Source: Rhinopomastus cyanomelas (lineage: Eukaryota; Chordata; Aves; Bucerotiformes; Rhinopomastidae). Taken from it: DNA of 64,000 nt. Location: the NCBI GenBank assembly GCA_013400115.1, contig VXBP01002784.1:435130-499129 (forward strand). Direction: 5' to 3'. How positions within the stretch are numbered: the stretch's first letter is position 1; every line of letters starts with the position of its first letter. Under the pieces are notes generated by a model that was not told the DNA's origin, ran no database searches, and saw only the letters and a program-made list of their open reading frames with translations. Below, in pieces: positions 32,301 to 57,712 of the stretch. The translations under genes and the position numbers were made by a program.

Positions 32301-34871
32301 GGTGAGGTTTAGAAATGTGAGGGTGTTAAAAATAATTCTCCGTGTTAACAGTGGGCTTTGTCCCTGGTGGGCTCTATATGCCGAACAGCTGACTGGGACA
32401 GCAGCTGTTCTATATTTTAATAGGAGAGTTATAAAGTTAGAAACATGGATGATCATTCAAAACATAAGCAACTCTTTGTAGTCATGGAAACAGGATTCAA
32501 CAATAAACTTGCATTTGTGAGCCTTCCAAACAAAATAATCCCACTGCACTGTGTTCAGGTGGTCTCAGGAAAGTGAATGGACTCGCATTTCTATATCCTT
32601 AAGTTCTGTTGACTCAAAGTCCTGTTTTTAAACTTCTCTCCCTGCATTCTGTTTCTGAGGAGATAGCAAACTTTGCATGTGATCCTGATTTAGATTCTTC
32701 TCCAGCACGGACAGAGATTCATATGAGAATCTTTCCTGGGGTGTGTTATTGATAATGGTCACGTCGGTAGGATATAGCGAAGAACAAACTTTGCTTTTAT
32801 ACAATTTCAACCCAAGTAGCTGTTCAGTTTCTGTGTGTACTGCTGCTCCTGTATCCTTTGGAAAGTAATGCATGAAGTCCTGCTCTCCTAGAGAATCAGA
32901 TGAACCTGTAGGTTTCCTTCTTAACAACGTGCAGGTTTTCAAGCACAACACAGTGGGTTAAAGCTTTCCTTGTTCCAACTCTGAACCACCTTCTCATTTC
33001 GTTTATGGGCTTCTCAGGCACTCACACTCAATCGCACACCACACCCCTATCCAAAACAATACTAGTCCCCCCCTTTCCCAATTTCTGCACAGCCCTGCTG
33101 TAGCCCTGGGCTTGCTCTGCTCGGCTGCTCGTGTTTTGGTTTGGAGGGGCTGCTGTTATTTCAGCTCCCTGCTTCCACAGAAGTGCTGTGATTCATGTCG
33201 TGCACGAAGTGCCCACACCCAGCAAGCGTGTGTAAGTCTTGACCAACCCGTAGCTGTGCTCCGGAGCTGTTTGATAACCTCTGGCTCTGCTGGTTTGTGC
33301 CATGGTTTGATACAGACCTGAATATTGCAAACAGATGGGGAGGGGGCTGGCTGGCAGGACAGCTTGTGCAAAACTACAGTGTGTTAAGACAAGTCTGTGA
33401 GCATGATGAGATGTGGAGGACTGAGCAGGCTGAGTATGGCTTGGGCACATGTGTGAGCTACACCTGTCCCTGCTGTTTGTGCCACTTGGTAAGTACATAA
33501 ACGTTAGTTCTGTACACAATGATCAGTTTTGGGTTGCAGTCAGATCAGCAGAGATTTAAAAGGAAGTCTTGAAAGTGCTCATACTGAAGCTAGTGCAAAT
33601 ATTGGCAGTCTGTGAAGGTAGAGTAAATCCTCTGAGCAGAGCCTGGCAAGGTGGGGATATTGGGGATGATTTGGGCTGTCTGATTCATCGCAGGGACCAG
33701 CTGGCTGACCTGCAAGTCACGGGACTGAAGGAGCCTTTTCAGGTTCCTCTGGGCACCTATCAAGACAAAACTGCCTGTTTTGAGTCTAGAAACAGTAACA
33801 AAAGCAATTCTTTCTTGGCAGTGCTGAATTATACAATTTGGGAAGTTAAAAGTTGATGTGGAAGTGCTGATGCTAAGGGTACAGCAGGAGATGGTGTAGG
33901 GCTTGCACAGCTCACATGTAAGAATGCACTATATGAAAAGAAGATGCTTGTTAACATCTGATGATGTGCTCCTTGCCACAAGAGCTGCAGAGAGGAGGAG
34001 GTGGTCAGAGGCATTTTGCTCAGTACATGTGGGGGATGACAAGCTGCTTTTCAAACCAAGTGGGTTCCTAGTGATGATGAAGGGGAGGAAGCCCTTCAAG
34101 GGGAGGAAGGAGCTTCCTGCAAGCCAAACTCCCTCTTATTGGAGTTTTCACCATGGAGAAACACCAGTTAAATCAAAGCAACTGGTATTGGTGAGCTTCT
34201 TGTCTGCAGAGGGATGAAGCCTACCTGGGGTCTCGCTCTACAGCTCCAGGGCCCCAGGCAGAGCAAATGTGACCCAGCACTGCTTTTTGGTCTGTGCTGC
34301 AACCCCTGTGCCCTGACCTGTTTGGCACATGAACTTATTTGTTTAAAGCCACAAATGACTGCCTTGAAGGAATGATCATTGGATAATGGGGTGCTGCTCT
34401 GCAATTTGTCTGAGCGTGGGTGATGTGTCACCCTAAACCACAGCACTTATGGCCTGTTCTCAGTTATATTCTGCAGGGAATTTTTGCTGTCTTGCTGTGC
34501 AGGATTTCTCTGGATGCCAATTTCTTCAGCCATGCTCATTGCATACACCCCTTGAGAGCAGCCTGTGCGGGTGACCGACATAATAAACATCCATCTGTGG
34601 GTCTGCACTGCAAGAGGCTTTTTGTGTACAGTGGATGCACTGTTTGCAAATAGCTACTGTAGGAAATTTTAAGGAGAACTGTAAATCAGCAGCTAACAAG
34701 CAGCATGTGTATGTTAATATTTTTCCTATTTTTTTTTTTTAGTGTCATGAGGTTGTATGTTGGTCCTTCTACAAGGGAATTGTGGTATCAGCCTTCCTAA
34801 TAATACTGTACAGACTGAGATCAGGGCTGTTTTGACTTTGCAGAAAATGATGAGGCTTTGCTGATTCCCAC

Positions 34872-35289
34872 AGTATCACAGAATCATTAGGGATTGGAAG
34901 GGACCTTGAAAGATCATCTAGTCCAATCCCCCTGCCACAGCAGGACCACCTAGACCAAGTCACACAGGAACATGTCCAGGTGGGTTTTAAATGTCTCCAG
35001 AGAAGGAGACATCACAACCCCCCTGGGCAGCCTGTTCCAGTGCTCTGGCACCCTCACTGTGCAGAAGTTCCTTCTCATATTGATGTGGAACCTCCTCTGT
35101 TCCAGCTCACACCCACTGCCCCTCGTCCTATCACTAGATGACACTGAGCAGAGCCTGGCTCCATCCTCCTGACACCCACCCTTCACATATTTATCAACAC
35201 TAACGAGGTCACCCCTCAGTCTCCTCCAAGCTAAAGAGACCCAGCTCCCTCAGCCTTTCCTCATAAGGGAGCTGCTGCACTCCCCTGCT
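34872..35289 (-). mobile_element. CR1 LINE, about 420 bp
   Basis: Antisense, just downstream of the EFEMP1 3'UTR. Starts TCACAGAATCATTAGGGATT and continues to CCTCATAAGGGAGCTGCTGC. The minus-strand open frame 34,950-35,186 ([20 protein letters not shown]) is a remnant of the CR1 ORF2 C-terminus. Confidence 0.95.
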
Positions 35290-35339
35290 GACAATTCAGC
35301 CCTAATGGCTAATAAACGACCTCAGAAAAGACTAAATAC

Positions 35340-36390
35340 AATATGGTAAGAGATCTTTATTAAAAATTTTGTACATCAAAGGATTAACTACCTCATTTCA
35401 AACAAGAAATAAGATTTTACCTATTACAAAAGATGTTATTAGTTCTTGAATTAGAAATAAATTTTATGAACACTGTACATGATAACATTTGAGCCAGAAT
35501 ATAAGAGCAGGAATAGGACTGAGTGCCTGCAAATGATATAACTTAATAAACAAATGCACCCATTTATTAGTATAAAACGTAGTATTTTTGGAAAAAGTGT
35601 GTTAAATTCCACCTGAAGTTGACGTATCCCTCTAACCAGAAACTATAAACAGTGTCCTCAGGAGAAAGCACCAACACGTGTCCCCTGTGTGATGATTTTC
35701 CATTTGGAGTTTTTAATTTTTGAAGAAATTTTCTTCCTATCACCTGTTTTTCTTGGAGAGAGTCGAACGTTACTCTGTGGTGAACGCAATCTGCACAGAA
35801 AAACCCAACACTTCTCACAATGTTAACTCTACCTCCAACCCCAGTTGGAAAAAACAGCTGATAACAGATAAATGTCTACAGAAATAGATTTTTATTGACT
35901 AACTTTCGTTATGAAGTAGTTAAAAAGAAGAAATATATTTTAGCTTATTAGATAACCATTACTTTGTGTATCATTCATACTACATTTCTTCGTGTTGAGA
36001 TTGTCAGTGTAGCTGCATTAGAACTGGAAATAAAAACGACACAGAAGACCACTTTTTAATTGCATGGCCTGTTTGACTAGGAAGGGTGTATGAAGTTTTA
36101 CAGGATAGTAAAAACACATGGTTCTCATACAAACGTGTAGCATGTGTCTAGTCCAGAAAAGGTAATAAAGGATTTGAATCTTTTTTACAGAAAGTGACAA
36201 TGCCCATGTTATGCTATAGAACACATCTACTAACTTTGAATTACAGGTGTAATGTGTGGATTAAATATATCAACTTGCTAAACAAATCTTAAAAAAAGAG
36301 AGCAAAATCTATAAATAAAATAGTAAGTGCTTTCTTTAAGATAATATTCTTTGGCTGCTTTAAGTGCCAGTGAAGGGTTATTGAAAACCA
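35340..36390 (-). other. EFEMP1: EFEMP1 3'UTR (predicted)
   Basis: AT-rich sequence between the stop codon and the most distal good polyadenylation signal. Additional AATAAA hexamers (minus strand) at 35,563-35,568 and 35,891-35,896 could give shorter forms. The extent is inferred; no transcript data. Confidence 0.6.
35356..35361 (-). terminator. EFEMP1: distal AATAAA polyadenylation signal of EFEMP1
   Basis: AATAAA on the minus strand, about 1.03 kb after the stop codon. Cleavage would be expected near 35,335-35,345, just before the CR1 element. The choice among several hexamers is uncertain. Confidence 0.5.
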
Positions 36391-48756
<12,366 letters not shown>

Positions 48757-49934
48757 CTTTATAAAAAAAGCAAAGGCAACATTAATTGTGAAGCTTACTT
48801 CAAACAGCCTGTCTCTAGGCTACCCGTAAGGGAAGGCAGCAAAGCTGAAATACACTCCGAGGAGGTCATCTCCACACTTACTTCACTTGCAGGACATAAG
48901 GTGTTACCAGAGTTTCAACAGCTTTCAGTTCTGATGCATTTGGAAAGAGTTTCAGGTATAGTTATTTTAAACAATTTTAAACAATCAGACATTTTTATTT
49001 GTAAAATACCATTAATATTTTATACTTTTCACTGCAAAACTTTCTGTAAACTTCTTGCAACTTTATCATACTTTAGTGATTTGACCTTTGGGGGTGTTTT
49101 TCCCGGTGCTCTTTGGCTGTTGCATGCTGAATTACTCTGGAAAATTTCAGCAAACATAATTCAGCCTTTTCTCAAGAATGAGATGAATTAGAAATGATTT
49201 TGCTGATACTAGAAAGATTTATTATCTGTTTTGCACAGTTTCTGAGCAACATGCTTTGAACAGGAACTGCAGCTTGGTAGGTGGTGGCCTTCTCATCAGG
49301 AAGAGATCTGCCTCTTGTCGTTCCTCTTACAATTTCTCTGATTCAGGCAATCTGTTTAAGTTTTTTGGAAGAGATTACATATGTTTGTATTTGAACAGTA
49401 CAGCTGGAAAACAGTAGACTGATACTTTTCAGTGTCATTCAGGCAGCTTTTAGTTCACACTAAATGCAGGTTTATACAAGTATAAACCCAGCACTTTGAT
49501 TCATTTGAACTGCTGGAGGTACTTAATTATAATTAAACTGCATGTGCTGACAAATGGGTTGTTCCAAATGGAATTACAATTTGCTTTCTCATCTGAACAT
49601 CCAAAATGTTGTAAAGCTTTACATTGTGACCTGACATGGTACAGTGAAAGGTTTTTTAGGTTTTTAATTTTGGCATTGTACACAATTTCAAGACTCTAGG
49701 CTGAATAAACAAATTCCTCAAAAGTTATGATCTCTACTTTACAAATCTCAGCTGACCTCACTATTTGTATAGGGATGTTAGAACATCCCCAGTGGCAGAT
49801 CCTGGGTGGAAAAAATGATGGATTCTTTCCCACAGCAAATGAAAACAAATTTGACCACAAGATTCAATAAGAAATAAACCATCAACAGTTTGAATTAATT
49901 CTTGGTGTTTGCCCTTTCCCTAAATATCCAAATA

Positions 49935-50037
49935 GAATCACAGAATCATAGAATCATTACGGATTGGAAGGGACCTTGAAAGATCATCTAGTCCAATCCC
50001 CCTGCCACAGCAGGATCAACTAGACCAAGTCATACAG
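49935..50037 (-). mobile_element. CR1 3' end (type A) with octamer tail
   Basis: Begins AATAGAATCACAGAATCATA, i.e. several tail octamers, then GGATTGGAAGGGACCTTGAA and ends ACTAGACCAAGTCAT. Confidence 0.92.
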
Positions 50038-50066
50038 TCAGTCTGGGTTAGAAGGGACCACAGGAA
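50038..50066 (-). mobile_element. CR1 3' tail fragment (type B)
   Basis: GTCAGTCTGGGTTAGAAGGG then ACCACAGG: the reverse of the type-B tail at 38,447-38,484, joined to the preceding type-A tail. Confidence 0.7.
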
Positions 50067-51132
50067 AATATTTTACACATATTTTCTGTCTATCCAACAG
50101 GAAAACTTAAGTCTTGTGCTCCAACAAAGAGTTTTTGATCTTTAGAACTTCATCTATAAGAAGTATATGAGTAAACGTTAACACACGTGACCTTTAAAGA
50201 TGGATTAGCTTAAATGCCTTAAGTCCTTTTATTGCCATTTGTATCCAGAGCTTGATCTTCATTTAGCTTCATTTCTGTGGAATCAGCTATTCCAGCTGAA
50301 ATGAAGAAAACTACACTGATCTATACACTTGGGGTGTTGGATTTTCCCCCAGTTGTAAGTTCAGCTTTAAAGAAAAATAATATTTAAAAGTAGTGTTTGA
50401 CAGCTAGCTGCATCCTCAGGCAGCAACTCCTGGAGGATTTGATGATTTTGTTGTGGACAAAAAAAATCTGTGTTTAAAAGAAGAGTATTTTCTCCAGACT
50501 TGTTTCAGGGAATCCTTTTGAGCTCTCCTGAGCTTCTGACTCCAGTTAGGATCCTGAACTGTGTTGCTGTTAGCTGTGACTGTCATGCCTGTGGGTATGT
50601 GGACCTCTGAAGTGCTTCATGTCGGTCCCAAGGCAAGCCAGGGAACCAAGACACATGGAATGAGGCACTTGAAAACTCCAGTCCTTCACTTTTGTGAATT
50701 TTACTGAACTGCCTAAGGTGGGAAGTGAAGCTGGACAGGAGAGGAACCTCTGGCATTCTCTGGGGAAGGGCAGTGAATTCCCGTGCTTGAAGCTTGAACA
50801 AAGAAATCAGTAATGTCAGTGGAGGGCTGATGGTCTAAAGATCATGTTTAAGCGCTTCAAGGAAAATACTGTGGGAGGAGAGCAGGCAGCTAGAAGGATT
50901 TAAGTGCTGGAACATTCAGTTCTGAAATCTGTAGTATTGCAGTAATTACAGAGATGTCTACTGTAGTGACCAGCACAAGGGTGAGGAAGTGAGTGGAAGA
51001 TTTGAGTGCCGAAAGCAGTGCCAAAAGTGAATTGTATTGGTGTGATACCAGAAGCAGCCCAGCCCTTGTGGAGTACGGAAAGAAGCACTGGTGGATTTTG
51101 CAATGTGATGTTGCTGCACAGATCTCTATCTG

Positions 51133-51780
51133 TCATTGAGTGAGGCCCAAAGAGAAGTCTTCAAATTCTTGGCACTCGATGTGACCTGAATCATCATCTA
51201 TTAGAGAAACAGTCTTTTTTCTAACTGTCCTGGGAGTTACTGGAGCAATAGACGAGTGGAATTCATAGGAAGGAAGCAACATCGATGTTGGAGGTCTCCT
51301 TGAGATGAGGTGGATCAGCTGCATTTTTCTCTGAGGTGGCAGAGGGAGAGTTATCTGTGGACAGACACACGCTTCTCTCCCCACATAAAATGCATCACCT
51401 TACGCTGGCGATGCTAATACAGATCTGGGATGGCTACTTAAATGTCCGGGTAGACTACCTGTCTGCAGGGTCTGATGATCTGAAACTTTACAGTTGTTCT
51501 CCCAGTTATGTCCCCTCTGTATTGGAATCAGTAACTCCTGGCTCTTCATTCCAGTAATATAAGAACTCCTTTTTCCAGTTTCAGTTGGACTTTTCCAACC
51601 AGTTTGATTCCTAACATGTTTATCATAATTTGTTGTGCCCTCTGTGAATGGCACAACTTTTGGTTTCTGCCTGCTGCGGACACTACACTGCTCTGGTATC
51701 TCCTAGCGATCTGGGGCCAAGGTGTGATGGAAACTTCTACAGGATCATCACAGAGCTCAGCAGCTTTAATCCAAAGAGGA
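51133..51780 (-). pseudogene. possible decayed coding tract, unidentified
   Basis: Adjacent minus-strand frames look protein-like piece by piece: AAELCDDPVEVSITPWPQIA, then shifted KPKVVPFTEGTTNYDKHVRN and KSPTETGKRSSYITG, then APVTPRTVRKKTVSLIDDDS and ECQEFEDFSLGLTQ-stop. Ser/Thr-Pro and acidic content suggest a disordered phosphoprotein. Frame changes imply a pseudogene or retrocopy, but I recognise no parent gene, and chance is possible. Confidence 0.2.
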
Positions 51781-52523
51781 AGATAAATTATTTGCCCTAC
51801 CTTTCCTCTCTAGCACGAAGGTTTAACAATGTGTGTTATGTGCACGTGTGTTTATAATAATTAAAAAATTAAAACAAGACACTCCACTGCACACACTTGT
51901 CTCTCTGGGGAGAGGGTAAGAACAAACATATGACAGATGTTTGTCATGTTGCTTAATGCACTACTGGAAAGCACTCAAGATACCACAGTGATGAGTGCAG
52001 TGAAAGAAACAGATCTAGAAAGAAAATAATGGGCTTTTACAAGCTCATTCTTGAGCATCTTTCCTCTGCATCTTTTCCAACTTTAGTGTCTTCATGACAA
52101 AGTTTGTTTCCCTAAGTGTTTCAGCAACTGATGCTATAGCTGAAGCATCACCTTTAAGCAAAGTAAGGTATACCTGAAAACACCCTCATCTTGGTTCTCA
52201 TCAGTGCTGTTTAAATTTTATTTCTAGGTGTTTCATGTACATTTGCTCTTCTGAGGAGGCAAATTACTTTGGTAGCCAGTAATAAAATTATTATCCCTTA
52301 AGATTAGCTTTCCTTTTTTTTTTTTAATTTGTATTTTCTTATCACAGCTAACATTTCACTGTGAGTTTGTATTAAATTGTTCAGCAACCTGAAAGGTATT
52401 TGATCACTGATTCATGCAACTTGTGAGACACAGATTCATTCTTAAACCCACTGTATCTCTGAGTCTGAACTAACACATGTTGCTCAGATTTTTATTCCCA
52501 GGCAGTTATTCTCTGGAGAGTTA

Positions 52524-52640
52524 GAATCATAGAATCATGAGGGATCGGAAGGGACCCCGAAAGATCATCTAGTCCAACCCCCCTCCCACAGCAGGATCAC
52601 TTCACTGGAGAAGTTATGGAATCAGAATCACTCAGCCTGT
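52524..52640 (-). mobile_element. CR1 3' end with composite tail
   Basis: ATCATGAGGGATCGGAAGGG, GATCATCTAGTCCAACCCCC, then CACTTCACTGGAGAAGTTAT and GGAATCAGAATCACTCAG, the same A/B junction type as at 14,380-14,430. Confidence 0.88.
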
Positions 52641-55600
52641 GTAGTTGGCTAATTCCTTTGAAACAGCCTGAGTGCCTCTGACAGTCCTTTTGCACATTTG
52701 TTGTACTTGAAAAATGGAGCTGGGTTACCTTCACTGTCTTGACTGTTTCCCTAACTGAACGTGTAGTCTCTCAATAGGCCACTTAAATTTATTATGGGAT
52801 TTATTTGTACTTTAAATAGTTATAAAAATTTTATAAAACTTGTAAAATATGTGTGGACTGAGTAATTTCTGCATATTGTTCATAGGTGTTATATCCAGAA
52901 TACTGCACTGAAAGCACGTGCCAGTCAAGTACTTGTGGGACTGCAAAACACAGAATCCAGGTTCTTTAAGAGGCTGAATTCAGATCCAGTGTCTTCAACT
53001 GTATGAATCTCACACTCTGCTTTTCCTGCAGGCTTGTGCTCAGTCAAACCTTACCCTTCCCAAAGTGGGTTAGGGGGTAAGGGCTTCTATCAAGTTGCAA
53101 TGATTACAGCTAAATAAAAACCTTAGGATGCTGTAAAGAGTCAGATGCAATATAGAAGCAGGGGAGGGGGAGGAGGAAGGGATGTTAGAGTTAAGGACAC
53201 TGGTGTCTCAATTAAAAACTACATGTCAGCCATGCTGCTCTTCCAGAAATGTTTATGGCAGTTCTCAGCTGTACTGTGGCTGCCAGACCCCAGTGATTCA
53301 TCCTAATATAAATACCACCTTTTGCAGCAGTCTCCAGAGCTACTCTAGAACATCCATTTCGGAACACTTTTGTAGGGATAGCTCTCTGCAGGTTAAGATC
53401 ACCTCTGACTTGCATAGGCTGTTGTTGGAAGATTGCAAGGTGTTACAGCAATAATGTGAGAACCACGGAGGGCAGCAGCAGCTTGCTCTTGTGTTCCTTC
53501 AAAACAGCAATCAACTTGCATTTCATAGTTTTAATTCCATAAGTCTCACTAACAGCTATACCCAGTAATTCCCTCATTTTCCAAAAATGTACCCCCACTC
53601 CCTCTTGAAGTGATTTAAACATTTGTGTCCTTCCATTGCTGACTTTGGCAGCCTGCTCTATATTTCAGCCACCAGTTGTGTACAAAAATGTTTGCCTGAC
53701 CTGCTTTTTAGCTGTAGCTTTCTCTAAATCTAGTGTGTCATTCCCTGTTTTGGAGCTAGTTAGTTTTCCTACTTGTCTACTGCAATCCATTCTATCAGGC
53801 TCTTATCTACATTCCATGAAATTCTTTCCTAGTCTCTCTTTCTAATCTACAAATCTGGCTCCATTCCCTTCACGCCGTGACTAATTTTTCCCAAACCCCC
53901 TGACTCATGCTGCTTCCTCACTTATGCAACAGCTTAATCTCTGCAATTTTCTTAGTATCATTATGAGAAGCACAGACATTCACAAGATGTGTTTCACCAG
54001 TGCTTCAATGTTTTGTAGGAAAAAAATTCACAGCAGGATCATCTTACTCCAGTGTGACTGAAGCACTCAGCTTCTTCCTGCTCACTGGCTCTTAACATAC
54101 TGCACTTACTACAGCATCTTCATACTCTCCTTGTCTTGTATGTACATTCAGCTGTTCAAACACATCACAAACATGTTTGCAGGTTGCTTTCTCTGTTCTG
54201 GTCTGTAGCAATCTTTTAAGCAAAACACATCACCTGATCAAAAAGAGGGCTCTCAGAATTGTCTGTGGGACTCAAGTTTTTATTTCTGCCCCCCCTGTGC
54301 AGCAGCAACAGACCCACTTCTAAATGACTTAAACAAATCTGAACCCAGAATGGTTCCACCAGTGCCAGTGCTACACTTGTCATCAACTCCAGAGAAGCTG
54401 TTCTCCAGTTGTTTTGAATGTAAACGATAAATATTTTAGTTCCTCAGTTTAAATTTTTTGAATTCTCGGTGCTAGTGACCAGAAAATGATTCAGTCTGTT
54501 TTTCTAGTAGATTAATCTGAACTGAAAACACTGCCTCCCACGTATGTGATGGCACCACTGAGTCTGATATCAGACATAAAATGCACAGGGCTGCAGGTAT
54601 CATGGACAACTAACTCCAGGATTCTGTAAAACCTCTCATTTTCTCTTGTTTCTGTCTGTAAGGCTTTTTATAGTAGTCTTTGCCAGAAATAACCAGTAGA
54701 AGGTGAAGTATTGACAAAATGAGACCACTGTAGTTCTTCTATGAGTATGGGCTTACTTTATTTTACCAAATTAAGTTTTCTATCCCTTATTTATGTTTCT
54801 CATATTGTTCTTGCAACTGAAGCCAAACTCACTGCTATGTCGTTTCCTGGATCCTCCCTGATCCTTTCTTACACATAGGAACAACATTAGCAACCTCCAA
54901 ATTCCCTGGTTCCCTCCCCAGCCTTAGCAAGCTATCAACAATTTCTGTCAAAGACTTTTCTATTTCCCTTGCTACTTCCTTCAACATTTGGGATGTTATT
55001 CATCTGGGCTGGATGCCCAGAGAACTTTTAACTCATTGGTGTTGGGAGGCTGTGCTTTGTAGTGGTAAATACCAGCACAGTATCAGTTATATAACATCAG
55101 GTCAGTAAGTACTTAAAGACTATATATTTGGAGAAACCTCTCACTTCGGGAGAGGCAAAATAAAGACCTGCACTCTAACAGTGCAGTCACTATCCATCAG
55201 TCTCAGTAATTCTGCACAACTTTGTGGCAGCCCATAAACTCCTGCTTTATTGCTGGTTTTTCCCTTTTCAATTTTCCATTGGCCCTTTCACATCAAGTAT
55301 ATTGGACTGATTGCCCTGGTAACAGCTTTTCACAGCTGAGTGAAGGTAACCTGCACACATACTTGTTTGCAGAGGAAAACTATATGTAAGAGCCAAGACC
55401 TACATTTAGGCAAATAAGTGAGGTAGAATGTTTAAATTAACAAGGTTTTCATGAAAACTGGCAGGACTTCTTTTGGAGTGCTGAAACATTTCCCCTCCTA
55501 AGCTTGAGGGTACAGCAAAGCAAGTTCCTTGTAGGCTTGTCTTTCAGTTATCCTGGAGGCTGTGGCACAACAAAATGGAAGTAGTGCTAAGTATTTCTGT

Positions 55601-56340
55601 AGAAAATGTAAAAAACAAGTCAGATGCAGCGCAGCTTGTAGTTCCTTGTGTGGTTACTGTGTTTGAGCTGCAGCTGCCATGAATCTGGGGGAAGTTACCC
55701 AGCCACAGTGACTTCATGAATGTAGAGGCAGAGGAGAAGCATCCTTCTGGTAACTCAACAATGGATGAAGCAGTAATAATCAGATCTGGATGGCAGTACT
55801 TTGCATTGTCTTTGGTGTGTCCAAACTGACTTGGCTTACCACACAGAGCAGCTAAATGAAGGAGGCAGACACAGCTTTCAGCACTAGAACATCTCCCACG
55901 TGTTTAGGAGTGGCAGGCAGCTGAGAAGGGGGGAAATGAATGAAGCTTTGAACTGATGCAATACTCCTTTTCTCCTCTCCTTTGCCTCCACCTGCAATGC
56001 TACTGTCTGTAGCACGTGCCGTGCAGCCTGGACATTACACTGTAAAAAGCAAATGAGAGCTTTTTCCCCATGAGAGCTTTTTGAAGGCACTGAACGTGCC
56101 TTTTCTATCCTGTATCAACATACAGTCCTTATAATCCTTGCTCCATTTGGTTTAGCTGCGATGGAGCTGATCCTCCCCATGGTATCTTCTGCGGTGCTGT
56201 GTTTGTGGTGCTAGCTGGAGGGGTGTTTTGGCTACTGCTGAGCAGGGCTGGCACAGCACCAAGGCTGTGGGTTTGATTTTGTCCCTTTCTTAACATTCTC
56301 CCCAACTGAGGAGGGCTGAGGAATGGGCTGGCCAGCTAAC
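52641..56340. other. intronic, no gene or repeat recognised
   Basis: Unique-looking AT-rich sequence in the presumed large EFEMP1 intron. Short open frames only, with no domain. Confidence 0.5.
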
Positions 56341-56596
56341 CCAGCCCGACCAAAGGAATAGGGGTAGATTTAAATTGGATGTTAGGAAGAAGTTCTTTAG
56401 CATGAGGGTGGCTGGACATTGGAACAGGTTGCCCCAGGAAGGAGTTCAGGCCCCATCCCTGGAGATATTCAAGGTGAGGCTTGACAAGGCTCTGAGCAAC
56501 CTGATCTTAGTTGAAGCTGCCTCTGCTCACTGCATGGGGGTTGGACTAGATGACCTTGGGAGGTCACTTCCAACCTGGGCCATGCTATGATATTCC
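56341..56596 (+). mobile_element. old CR1 3' end, about 250 bp
   Basis: TTTAAATTGGATGTTAGGAA, ATTGGAACAGGTTGCCCCAG, GGGGGTTGGACTAGATGACC, ends CCAACCTGGGCCATGCTATG. A different, older subfamily from the young copies. Confidence 0.9.
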
Positions 56597-57305
56597 AGAC
56601 TACATAAGATAAAAGCAAGGGGAAAGAATGGGGATGGGGCATTCACTGATGGCATTTTGTCCTCCAGAGCAATTGCTACACTCCCTGCTTCTTACAAGAA
56701 TGGCTGCACAACTTCTGCTGATGGGAAGCAGAGAATAATCTTATTATTTTTGCTTTTGCACGTGGCTTTTGCTTTTCCTGCTTCATTAAACTGTTGTTGC
56801 CTTTACCTGCTGGTCTCTCATTACATTTTTCTCTCCCCCGTCCATCGAAGAAGGGGAAGAGATGGAGTGGCTTTGGTGGGCACCTGGCTCCCAGCTAGGG
56901 CCAAACCATCACAGTTACAATCAGAACATTTTGGTGGTGATGAGGTAAGGGTGCCTGAGCTGAACTGGTTCCCAGGCATGTATTCTGCTCCTCTGCCTTC
57001 TGTACTGTAGCTGTAGGACATGGTGTGGTGAGTTAGAAACTTAAGTGCTGTTTTGCAACCCTTTCTGTGCTGTGCTCTGTGCTCTTTTAGGCCACCACCT
57101 CTACAAGCCATGGTTCAGCTCACAGCAATGTGCAGTGATAAAGAGATAGACTTCATCATCAGACTGCAACCACTGTGAATTAAATGAATGTGACACACAA
57201 ACACTGTCAAGTGACACAGTAATTAGAATGATTATTACAAATTAAAGTGCTGCAGCTAATGTGACAGCCGTGTTAGCCTGAGACAAGCCCACAAGAACTA
57301 CTCCT

Positions 57306-57712
57306 GAAAGAGCACCTCCCTTATGAGGAGAGGCTGAGGGAGATGGGTCTCTTTAGCGTGGAGGAGACTGAGGGGTGACCTCATTAATGTCTATAAATAT
57401 GTGAAGGGTGGGTGTCAGGAGGATGGAGCCAGGCTCTGCTCAGTGTCATCTAGTGACAGGACAAGGGGCAATGGTCATAAGCTGGAACAGAGGAGGTTCC
57501 ACATCAATCTGAGAAGGAACTTCTTCCCAGTGAGGGTGACAGAGCACTGGAACAGGCTGCACAGGGTGGTTGTGGAGTCTCCTTCACCGGAGACATTTAA
57601 GACCCGCCTGGATGTGTTCCTGTGTGACTTGGTCTGGGTGATCCTGCTGTGCAGGGGGATTGGACTAGATGGTCTTTTGAGGTCCCTTCCAATCCCTAAT
57701 GATTCTATGACA
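57306..57712 (+). mobile_element. CR1 LINE, about 405 bp
   Basis: CTCCCTTATGAGGAGAGGCT through GGAACTTCTTCCCAGTGAGG to CCCTAATGATTCTATGA. The plus-strand frame 57,401-57,751 is CR1 ORF2 remnant ([15 protein letters not shown]). Antisense to EFEMP1. Confidence 0.95.

Larger units (their letters stand above)
24324..34871. other. long intergenic stretch, no recognised gene
   Basis: About 10.5 kb almost free of CR1, with a somewhat higher G+C than the flanks. It holds a 307-codon minus-strand open frame (25,049-25,972), other open frames of 120-150 codons and the poly-G tract. I recognise no protein family, splice chain or RNA gene, so any transcript here would be unannotated. Confidence 0.5.

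Noticed and set aside
34950..35186. 78-codon minus-strand frame with [20 protein letters not shown]
   Set aside because: CR1 ORF2 remnant; the same peptide recurs at 57.4, 60.2 and 62.3 kb. Not a host gene.
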